64,000 nt of DNA from DASSUW01 sp963730535 (lineage in GTDB: Bacteria > Actinomycetota > Thermoleophilia > Solirubrobacterales > Solirubrobacteraceae): the NCBI GenBank assembly GCA_963730535.1, contig CAVSRU010000003.1, positions 62,001 to 126,000 of the forward strand, given 5' to 3'. This document shows, piece after piece, positions 43,606-50,064 of this stretch. Position numbers and translations under genes: made by a program. The notes under the pieces are model-generated. The model was given only the letters and a program-made list of their open reading frames with translations. It did not search any database and was not told where the DNA came from. Numbering within the stretch: the stretch's first letter is position 1; every line of letters begins with the position of its first letter.

Positions 43606-44031
43606 CGACGTCGAGCTCGATGCGCTTCGCACGTCGTCGCGGTCGGCCAGCGCCCGGACCTCCTTGGTCAGCCGCAAGATTTGCCTGGATAGGTCGAGGA
43701 GCTCCTTGTTCTGCTGGTCCTCCTCCTGGACCGTGCGCCATTGCTCGTTGGCGATCACCTGGCGCTTCGCGTCGGCGCGGTTCTGGCTGATCATCACGAA
43801 CGTCGAGAGGAAGATCGCCTCGAGCGAGACGATCATCGTCAGCAGCCCGTAGGGGTAGCCCTCGACTCCGAAGCCGATCCAGCAGCCGAACCAGATGATG
43901 TGCAGGTAGACGAACAGCATCGAACCCGCGAAGGTGGTGATCCTGTCCGCGAGGCGGTTTTGCCGCGCCTCGGCACGCTCCTGTTCGTGCTTCAGCAGTG
44001 CCGGATCGATCGGGGGCTTCGGCTTGGGCAT
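43594..44031 (-). CDS. DUF1003 membrane protein
   Basis: A 145-residue protein. After a charged N-terminal helix (ADRITTFAGSMLFVYLHIIWFGCWIGF) come two membrane helices with the DUF1003 motif YPYGLLTMIVSLEAIFLSTFVMISQNR, then a coiled C-terminal tail (about 95-135). The function of DUF1003 proteins is unknown; some are associated with magnesium or cell-envelope genes. ATG 44031 begins the family domain; an in-frame extension to 44355 is antisense to the LuxR fragment and unlikely. Confidence 0.85.
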   Translation of the reverse strand: MPKPKPPIDPALLKHEQERAEARQNRLADRITTFAGSMLFVYLHIIWFGCWIGFGVEGYPYGLLTMIVSLEAIFLSTFVMISQNRADAKRQVIANEQWRTVQEEDQQNKELLDLSRQILRLTKEVRALADRDDVRSASSSTSSQP

Positions 44032-44235
44032 CGGTGCGAGCAACCTGTGCACCCGCTGGCCGAGCGTCGGGGATCCATGGCGCCGGTCGATCCCGCCGTC
44101 AGCTCGACGCTGCCGGCGAGGCCGGGGCGTGCGGCTCGGACCCGGAGCTTCCGTTCGCGCCGTTTGCGCTGTGGTCCGCGTATGCCTGGTCGACGTCCTG
44201 CGGCAGACGACGGGCTCGGACGCGGTCGCGTCCCG

Positions 44236-44460
44236 GAGGCGCGCGATCAGCTCACTGCGCAGGAACTGCAGATCGCCCAACTTGCCGCCGAGGGACTGTC
44301 GAACCGCGAGATCGGCCAGCGCCTGTTCCTCTCGCACCGCACGATCAGCACGCACTTGTACCGGGTGTTCCCGAAGCTCGAGATCACGTCGCGCGGTGAG
44401 CTGAGCGCCGCGCTGGCCCCCACCGCGGTCGCGGCCGGAGCGGCAGACGGCGGTCGGTAG
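44236..44460 (+). pseudogene. C-terminal fragment of LuxR-family regulator
   Basis: About 74 codons encode EARDQLTAQELQIAQLAAEG and LSNREIGQRLFLSHRTISTHLYRVFPKLEITSR, a complete LuxR-type helix-turn-helix of the kind ending LAL regulators. There is no start codon or regulatory domain in frame upstream. In an adjacent frame VLRQTTGSDAVASRRR resembles the linker normally found just before, so a frameshift and a large 5' deletion have removed the rest. Confidence 0.65.
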
Positions 44461-44499
44461 GACCGCGGACTACGTACGTACGTCGGTGGCCGAAAGTGT

Positions 44500-44511
44500 C
44501 GTCATATGACG
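44500..44511. promoter_or_regulatory. perfect 12-bp palindrome upstream of hydrolase gene
   Basis: CGTCATATGACG lies 83 bases before the hydrolase start at 44594. A second small palindrome CCACA-GT-TGTGG (44533-44544) and an ACGT repeat (about 44471-44483) are nearby. These could be operator sites. No dedicated regulator gene is adjacent except the decayed LuxR fragment. Confidence 0.35.
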
Positions 44512-44593
44512 CACGCGTCGGTACCGGGCCGCGGCCACAGTTGTGGATGACCACATCGACTTCATCCGAGGTCGACAACCAAGGAGGTCAACC

Positions 44594-45304
44594 ATGACTG
44601 ATGTGAAGAACGTCGTCCTCGTCCACGGCGGTTTCGTCGACGGGTCCGGCTGGCGAGGCGTCTACGACCTGCTGAAGGCCGACGGCTTCAACGTCAGCGT
44701 CGTGCAGAACCAGACGCTCTCACTCGAGAGCGACGTCGAGACGACCCACAACGCGCTCGACCAGCTCGACGGCCCGGCGATCCTCGTCGGCCATTCCTAC
44801 GGCGGCGTCGTGGTCACCGAAGCCGGCAAGCACGACAAGGTCGCCGGCCTCGTCTACATCGCCGCGTTCGTGCCCGACGCCGGCGAGTCGGTCAACACCC
44901 TGATCGCCGACCCGCCCCCGGGCGCGCCGGTGCCGCCGATCCTGCCGCCGCAGGACGGGTTCCTGTTCCTCGACCGCCCGAAGTTCGCGGACTCGTTCGC
45001 CGCGGATCTCCCGGCAGACGACGCGGCGTTCATGGCCGACTCGCAGGTGCCCTGGGGCGTCGAGGCGCTCAACGGCGCCGTCAGCGAGCCCGCCTGGCGC
45101 AGCAGGCCGAGCTGGTCCCTGGTCGCCACCGACGACCGGATGATCCCGCCCCCGGCCCAGCGAGCGATGTCTGAGCGCGCCGGCTCGACCGTCGTCGAGG
45201 AGGCCGGCAGCCACGCCATCTACGTCTCGCAGCCGCGGGCGATCGCCGACCTGATCAAGCACGCCGCCCGGCGGGCCCTCGTCGAGACCCCGGAGACGGT
45301 GTAG
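44594..45304 (+). CDS. alpha/beta hydrolase, salicylate-esterase-like
   Basis: A 236-residue hydrolase with an excellent AAGGAGG ribosome-binding site eight bases before the ATG. KNVVLVHGGFVDGSGWRGVYDLLKADGF and the elbow GHSYGG (Ser68) with LVYIAAFVPDAGES match the group related to plant methylesterases. ATDDRMIPPPAQRAM and EEAGSHAIYVSQP supply the acid and His. It is probably an esterase. It is followed by a strong 14-bp terminator hairpin. Confidence 0.9.
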   Translation: MTDVKNVVLVHGGFVDGSGWRGVYDLLKADGFNVSVVQNQTLSLESDVETTHNALDQLDGPAILVGHSYGGVVVTEAGKHDKVAGLVYIAAFVPDAGESVNTLIADPPPGAPVPPILPPQDGFLFLDRPKFADSFAADLPADDAAFMADSQVPWGVEALNGAVSEPAWRSRPSWSLVATDDRMIPPPAQRAMSERAGSTVVEEAGSHAIYVSQPRAIADLIKHAARRALVETPETV

Positions 45305-45312
45305 CCACCGCG

Positions 45313-45348
45313 CTGGCCGGCAGGGCGACCAAGGGCCCTGCCGGCCAG
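45313..45348 (+). terminator. strong intrinsic-type hairpin
   Basis: CTGGCCGGCAGGGC (45313-45326) is perfectly complementary to 45335-45348 around an 8-nt loop, nine bases after the hydrolase stop and before the eight-gene operon. There is no T-tract, as is usual in this genome. Confidence 0.75.
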
Positions 45349-45386
45349 CCCGAACCCATCCCGACCCTCGCGCGTACCTCCTAGAC

Positions 45387-46367
45387 GTGCTCGACGACGC
45401 GCACGCGTTCTGGCTCCGCGCGCCTGGGCACGGAGAGATCCGGCCGGTCGCGCTGCCTGAGCCGGGGCGCGCCGATGTCGTGGTCCGCACCCTGCGGTCC
45501 GGCGTCAGCCGCGGCACCGAGACGTTGGTGTTCCGGGGCGGCGTGCCGCCGAGCCAGTACGCGGCGATGCGCGCGCCGTTCCAGGAGGGGGATTTCCCGG
45601 GCCCGGTGAAGTACGGCTACCTGAGCGTCGGCGCCGTCGAGCAGGGGCCGCGGGAGTTGCGTGGCCGCACGGTCTTCTGCCTGTACCCGCACCAGACGGC
45701 GTACGTCGTGCCCGCCGGCGCCGTGACGGTCGTGCCCGACGACGTGCCGCCCGCGCGCGCGGTGCTCGCCGGCACCGTAGAGACCGCCGTCAACGCCCTC
45801 TGGGACGCGGCTCCGCTGCTCGGCGATCGCGTCGCCGTCGTCGGCGCCGGGATGGTCGGCTGCTGCGTCGCTCGCCTGCTCGCCCGGTTCCCGGCGCTCG
45901 AGGTCACGCTCGTCGACGTCGACGAGTCCCGGGCCGAGGTCGCGGCCGCGCTCGGCACCGGGTTCGCGCGGCCGGAGGACGCCGCCGGCGGATGCGACCT
46001 GGTCGTGCACGCGAGCGCGACATCCGCCGGGCTCCAGAGCTCGCTCGACCTGCTCGCGCCCGAGGGCACCGTGCTCGATCTCAGCTGGTACGGCGACACC
46101 GAGGTGCGGCTCTCGCTTGGCGGCTCGTTCCACACGGGTCGCCTCGGCCTGCGGGCGAGCCAGGTCGGGACGGTGTCCCCGGCCCGGAGCGCGCGCCGCA
46201 CGACGGCCGACCGGCTGGCCCTGGCGCTCGAGCTCCTGCGCGATCCCGTCTTCGACGTGGTCGTCACCGGCGCGTCACGCTTCGACGAGCTGCCCGGCGT
46301 CATGGCACGCCTGGCCGCGGGCAGTCTGCCGGCGCTCTGCCACACCGTCACCTACGACGAGGCGTAG
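45387..46367 (+). CDS. MDR-family dehydrogenase, zinc-independent type
   Basis: A 326-residue medium-chain dehydrogenase/reductase from a GTG start. The GroES-like part has VRTLRSGVSRGTETLVFRG and GYLSVGAVEQG. The Rossmann part has VAVVGAGMVGCCVARLLARFP and VTLVDVDESRAEVAAALG. The structural-zinc Cys cluster and GHE zinc motif are absent. The family includes oxidoreductases of sugar, polyol or chlorophyllide-type intermediates. It is the first gene of an eight-gene operon and ends three bases before the PTPS-like gene. Confidence 0.87.
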   Translation: MLDDAHAFWLRAPGHGEIRPVALPEPGRADVVVRTLRSGVSRGTETLVFRGGVPPSQYAAMRAPFQEGDFPGPVKYGYLSVGAVEQGPRELRGRTVFCLYPHQTAYVVPAGAVTVVPDDVPPARAVLAGTVETAVNALWDAAPLLGDRVAVVGAGMVGCCVARLLARFPALEVTLVDVDESRAEVAAALGTGFARPEDAAGGCDLVVHASATSAGLQSSLDLLAPEGTVLDLSWYGDTEVRLSLGGSFHTGRLGLRASQVGTVSPARSARRTTADRLALALELLRDPVFDVVVTGASRFDELPGVMARLAAGSLPALCHTVTYDEA

Positions 46368-46370
46368 CCC

Positions 46371-46748
46371 GTGTTCAGCGTGACCGTTCGCGACCACATG
46401 ATGATCGCCCACAGCCTGCGCGGCGAGGTGTTCGGGCCCGCGCAGCGGCTGCACGGGGCGACGTACGTCGTCGACGCCACCTTCCGACGAGCGACCCTCG
46501 ACGCCGACGGCATCGTGGTCGACATCGGCCGCGCCGCCGAGGCGCTCCGCGCCGTGGTGGCCGAGCTCGGCTACCGCAACCTCGACGACGAGGCGGACCT
46601 CACGGGCATGAACACCACCACCGAGGCGCTCGCCCGGGTCGTCGCGGACCGGCTCGCCGGGCGGATGGGCGGGCACGGGCTCGACGGGCTGCTGGTGACG
46701 TTGCACGAATCCCACGTCGCCTGGGCGAGCTACGAGCGGCTGCTGTGA
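46371..46748 (+). CDS. 6-pyruvoyl-tetrahydropterin synthase/QueD-like protein, altered active site
   Basis: A 125-residue protein of the PTPS/QueD fold from a GTG start. MIAHSLRGEVFGPAQRLHGATYVVDATF corresponds to the N-terminal strand-turn that binds zinc, and GMNTTTEALARVV to the conserved NPT.E helix. Two zinc His are kept (14 and 28). The third, in the usual HGH, is Ala30, and the catalytic Cys position is Ala24, so it may be a non-catalytic or differently acting member. It overlaps the glycosyltransferase start by four bases. It is not part of a queuosine cluster. Confidence 0.78.
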   Translation: MFSVTVRDHMMIAHSLRGEVFGPAQRLHGATYVVDATFRRATLDADGIVVDIGRAAEALRAVVAELGYRNLDDEADLTGMNTTTEALARVVADRLAGRMGGHGLDGLLVTLHESHVAWASYERLL

Positions 46749-47710
46749 CCGAGGTCCACGTCATCGTCCCGGAGGACGTCGACGACCCGGCGCGGCCGAG
46801 CGGCGGGAACACGTACGACCGCCGGGTCTGCGACGGGCTCGCCGCGCTCGGGTGGACGGTGCACGAGCACGCGGTGCCCCTTGCGCGCGCGCTCCGGCGG
46901 ATCCCAGACGGCGCCGTGGTTCTCATCGACGGGCTGATCGCGTCGCCCGCGCCCGAGACGCTCGTGCCGCAGTCGCGCAGGCTGCGGCAGGTCGTGCTCG
47001 TGCACATGCCGTTCGGCGATGCGCGCGAGCAGGCGGTCCTCGACGCGGCCGCCGCCGTCGTGACGACCAGCGCCTGGACCCGGCGGCGGCTGGGCGAGTT
47101 GTACGCGCTGCCGGACGACCGCGTGCATGTGGCGGCGCCCGGCGTCGACGCCGCGCCTCTCGCACCGGGGACCGCGGCCGGCGATGAGCTGCTGTGCGTC
47201 GCGGCGCTGACGCCCGGCAAGGGGCACGACGTGCTGCTCGATGCGCTCGCGACGGTCACGGAGGAGCCCTGGCAATGCACGTGCGTCGGCAGCGTCGTCC
47301 GCGACCCAGCTTGGGCCGACCGCGTGCGCGGCCGCGCGATCGACGGCCGCGTGCGCTTCACGGGACCGCTCACGGGCACGGAGCTCGACCGCGCGTACGC
47401 CGCCGCCGATCTGCTGGTGCTGCCGTCGCGCGCGGAGACCTATGGCATGGTCGTCACCGAAGCCCTGGCCCGCGGCGTGCCGGTCCTCGCCACCCACGTG
47501 GGCGGGGTGACCGAGTCCCTCGGGCACGGCGGGATGCTCGTCCCGCCCGACGACCCGGCGGCCCTCGGCGCCGCGCTGCGGAGCTGGCTCGGGGACGCCG
47601 AGCTGCGCGGGCGCCTGCGTCGGGCGGCCCGGGAGCGGCGCGCGTCGCTGCGCGGGTGGCCGGCCACGACGTCCGTTCTCGCCGGAGTCCTCGCGGGAGC
47701 GGCGCGATGA
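46745..47710 (+). CDS. GT4-family glycosyltransferase
   Basis: A 321-residue GT-B enzyme from a GTG start coupled to the previous gene (GTGA). The acceptor-binding half begins EVHVIVPEDVDDPARPSGGNTYDRRV. The donor half has LLCVAALTPGKGHDVLLDAL and AAADLLVLPSRAETYGMVVTEALARGVPVLATHVGGVTE, the GT4 E-x7-E region. It probably transfers a hexose from a nucleotide sugar to a lipid or small-molecule acceptor made by this operon. Its 3' end overlaps the next gene (ATGA). Confidence 0.9.
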   Translation: MTEVHVIVPEDVDDPARPSGGNTYDRRVCDGLAALGWTVHEHAVPLARALRRIPDGAVVLIDGLIASPAPETLVPQSRRLRQVVLVHMPFGDAREQAVLDAAAAVVTTSAWTRRRLGELYALPDDRVHVAAPGVDAAPLAPGTAAGDELLCVAALTPGKGHDVLLDALATVTEEPWQCTCVGSVVRDPAWADRVRGRAIDGRVRFTGPLTGTELDRAYAAADLLVLPSRAETYGMVVTEALARGVPVLATHVGGVTESLGHGGMLVPPDDPAALGAALRSWLGDAELRGRLRRAARERRASLRGWPATTSVLAGVLAGAAR

Positions 47711-48462
47711 GCGCGGCGGCCGTCCCGGTCACCCCCGAGTGGCTCGACCTACGCGAGCCGGCCGACGCGGCGGCGCGCTCGGACGAGCTCGCGGAGCGCC
47801 TCGCGCGGCACCTTCCCGCCGCCGGCCGCCTCGTGATCCACGATCTGGGCGGCGGCAGCGGCGCGATGGGCCGCTGGCTCGCGCCGCGGCTGCCCGGGCC
47901 GCAGCACTGGGTGGTGCACGACCGTGACGAGCGCCTGCTGGAGCTCGCCGCGGTCACGTCCGAGACGCGGCGGTCCGACATCACGCGGCTGAAGCAGGAC
48001 GATCTCGCCGGCGCGAGCCTCGTCACCGCCTCGGCGCTGCTCGACCTGCTGACACGCGACGAGCTTCACCGGATGCTCAGCGCCTGCACCGGGCTTCCGC
48101 TGCTCCTCACACTGACCGTCGTCGGGCGCATCAGGCTGAGTCCGGCGGAGCCGCTCGACGCGCGGATCGGCGCGGCCTTCAACGACCACCAGCGCCGCGG
48201 AGGCCGGCTTGGCCCAGACGCCGTCGCCGCCGTCGATGTGATCGGAGCCGACGTCATCGTCCGGCCGAGCCCCTGGCGCCTCGATGCGGCCCACGCCGAC
48301 CTGATGGCCGAGTGGCTCAGCGGGTGGGTCGCCGCGGCGTGCGAGCAGGAGCCCGCGCTTGCCGCGCCGGCTGCCGCCTACCGGGACCGGCGCCTGGCGC
48401 AGGCGGCCGCCGGGCAGCTCGCCGTCACCGTCGACCACGCCGACCTGCTGGTGCTGCCGTGA
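47707..48462 (+). CDS. SAM-dependent methyltransferase-like protein
   Basis: A 251-residue protein. RLVIHDLGGGSGAMGRWLAPRL is motif I (SAM binding) and WVVHDRDERLLELAAV motif II. LLDLLTRDELHRML replaces the usual post-motif III, and the C-terminal 80 residues are Ala-rich helices. The substrate is unknown; it is one of two methyltransferases in the operon. It is coupled to the genes on both sides by 4-bp overlaps. Confidence 0.82.
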   Translation: MSAAAVPVTPEWLDLREPADAAARSDELAERLARHLPAAGRLVIHDLGGGSGAMGRWLAPRLPGPQHWVVHDRDERLLELAAVTSETRRSDITRLKQDDLAGASLVTASALLDLLTRDELHRMLSACTGLPLLLTLTVVGRIRLSPAEPLDARIGAAFNDHQRRGGRLGPDAVAAVDVIGADVIVRPSPWRLDAAHADLMAEWLSGWVAAACEQEPALAAPAAAYRDRRLAQAAAGQLAVTVDHADLLVLP

Positions 48463-49472
48463 CGATCCGCGTCGCCGTTGCCGCCGCGACGCTCGCCGTC
48501 CTGGCCTGGAGCGTGGGCACGGGCCCGTTCCTCGACGGCCTGCGCGCGGTCGACGGCGGGGCGCTGGCGGCTGGGTCAGGCATCGCCGTGCTGACCACCG
48601 TGTGCTGTGCCTGGCGCTGGAAGACCGTCGCTCGAGGCCTCGGCGTCGACCCGCCGTTGGGTGCAGCGGTGGCCGCGTACTACCGCTCGATCTTCCTCAA
48701 CGTCACGCTGCCCGGCGGAGTCGTGGGCGACGTCCACCGCGGGATCAGCCACGGCCGGGACACGAGCGACGTCGGTCGCGGGCTGCGCGCCGTGGTGTGG
48801 GAGCGCTCGGCCGGGCAGGCCGTGCAGGTCGTCCTCACCGTCGGCATCCTCCTCCTCCTGCCGTCGCCCGTTCAGGCGGTCGTGCCGCTCGTCGCGCTCG
48901 CGCTCCTCGTGGCCGCAGCCGGCGTCGCGCTGGCGACACGGGTGGGACCGGCCGCCGGCCGGGTGGGCGGGTCCCGGATTTCGCGGCTGCGCGGCGCCGT
49001 GGCCCGCGACCTGCGCGACGGGCTGCTCGCCGCGCGGGCGTGGCCGGTCATCGGGCTCGCGTCGGCGCTGGTCGTCGCGGGCCACGCGGTCACGTTCCTG
49101 ATCGCCGCGCGAACCGCAGGGGTCACCGCGCCGGCGTCCCAGGTGCTGCCGCTGGCGATGCTCGTGTTGCTTGCCGCGGCGCTGCCCAACGTCGGCGGCT
49201 GGGGGCCGCGCGAGGGCGTGACTGCGTGGGCGTTCGCCGCCGCAGGCCTGGGCGCGTCGCTCGGGGTCGCCACTGCAGTCGTGTATGGCGTGATGGTGTT
49301 CGTCGCCAGCCTGCCGGGCGCCGCCGTCCTCGTGGCGGCCTGGGTAGTGCGCGCCCGCCGGGACGGAGCCGCGCATGCCCGACCGCCCGTACACCCTGCT
49401 GAGCTGCAGCGTCTCGATCGACGGCTACCTGAGCGACCATACGCCGCGCCTCGCGCTGTCCAACGAGGCTGA
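48459..49472 (+). CDS. LPG-synthase-TM/flippase-like integral membrane protein
   Basis: A 337-residue protein from a GTG start (GTGA overlap). It has eight or so helices of the AglD/MprF flippase domain (PF03706 type): CCAWRWKTVARGLGVDPPL, SIFLNVTLPGGVVGDVHRG, ALPNVGGWGPREGVTAWAF. It probably translocates the lipid-linked product of this operon. The last 33 codons run 98 bases into the next gene, whereas every other junction here is a 3-base gap or a 4-bp overlap, so the true end may be near 49378 if a base is missing. Confidence 0.83.
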   Translation: MTIRVAVAAATLAVLAWSVGTGPFLDGLRAVDGGALAAGSGIAVLTTVCCAWRWKTVARGLGVDPPLGAAVAAYYRSIFLNVTLPGGVVGDVHRGISHGRDTSDVGRGLRAVVWERSAGQAVQVVLTVGILLLLPSPVQAVVPLVALALLVAAAGVALATRVGPAAGRVGGSRISRLRGAVARDLRDGLLAARAWPVIGLASALVVAGHAVTFLIAARTAGVTAPASQVLPLAMLVLLAAALPNVGGWGPREGVTAWAFAAAGLGASLGVATAVVYGVMVFVASLPGAAVLVAAWVVRARRDGAAHARPPVHPAELQRLDRRLPERPYAAPRAVQRG

Positions 49473-50064
49473 CTTCGACCGGGTCGACGCGGTGCGCGCC
49501 TCGTGCGACGCGATCATGGTCGGCGCGGCCACGGTACGCACCGACAACCCGCGGCTGCTCGTGCGCTCGCCGGCCCGCCGCGACGAGCGCACGGCCCGCG
49601 GGCTCCCGCCGTCTCCGATGAAGATCACCGTGAGCGAGAGCGTGGACCTCGACGCCGACTCGAACTTCTTCACCGTCGGCGAGACCGAGAAGCTCATCTA
49701 CACCTCGAGCGGGCGCGTGAGGGACGCCCGCGCGCGGCTCGGGCCGGTGGCGACGATCGTCGACTGCGGTCGTCGCGTGCGGATGCGCCGGCTCAGCGAG
49801 GACCTCGCCGACCGCGGCGTGGGGCGGCTCATGGTCGAGGGCGGTGGCGTCGTGCACACCCAGTTCCTGGCCGACGACCTCGTCGACGAGCTCCAGCTCG
49901 TCGTGGCGCCGTTCTTCGTCGGCGACTCGAGCGCGCCGCGCTTCGTCAGCGACGGGCGCTTCCCGTGGAACGCCGGGCGGCGCGCGACGCTCGCCGAGGT
50001 GCGGCAGATCGGCGACGTCGTGCTGCTGCGCTACGCGTTCTCGACCCGGTTCCGGGACGAATGA
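49375..50064 (+). CDS. RibD C-terminal/dihydrofolate-reductase-like reductase
   Basis: A 229-residue protein of the RibD reductase fold. YTLLSCSVSIDGYLSDHTPRLALSNEADFDRV, IMVGAATVRTDNPRLLVR and the signature LMVEGGGVVHTQFLADDLVDELQLVVAPFFVGD are those of 5-amino-6-(5-phosphoribosylamino)uracil reductases. It probably reduces a related pyrimidine, pterin or nucleotide intermediate with NADPH. No other riboflavin gene is present, so a dedicated pathway rather than riboflavin synthesis is likely. Confidence 0.88.
   Translation: MPDRPYTLLSCSVSIDGYLSDHTPRLALSNEADFDRVDAVRASCDAIMVGAATVRTDNPRLLVRSPARRDERTARGLPPSPMKITVSESVDLDADSNFFTVGETEKLIYTSSGRVRDARARLGPVATIVDCGRRVRMRRLSEDLADRGVGRLMVEGGGVVHTQFLADDLVDELQLVVAPFFVGDSSAPRFVSDGRFPWNAGRRATLAEVRQIGDVVLLRYAFSTRFRDE

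Noticed and set aside
44471..44483. ACGT tandem repeat as a mobile-element end
   Set aside because: No matching copy, target duplication or transposase nearby; probably chance or a minor regulatory site.
45992..46744. Upstream extension of the glycosyltransferase frame
   Set aside because: It overlaps the dehydrogenase and PTPS-like genes in another frame; GTG 46745 is coupled to the previous stop and starts the GT-B fold.
49503..50060. Upstream extension of the CDP-alcohol phosphotransferase frame
   Set aside because: The extension lies inside the RibD-like gene; ATG 50061 gives the ATGA junction typical of this operon.
46371..50064. Queuosine or riboflavin biosynthesis cluster
   Set aside because: Only one QueD-like and one RibD-like gene are present; QueC, QueE, QueF, RibA, RibE and RibH are absent and the other enzymes do not belong to those pathways.
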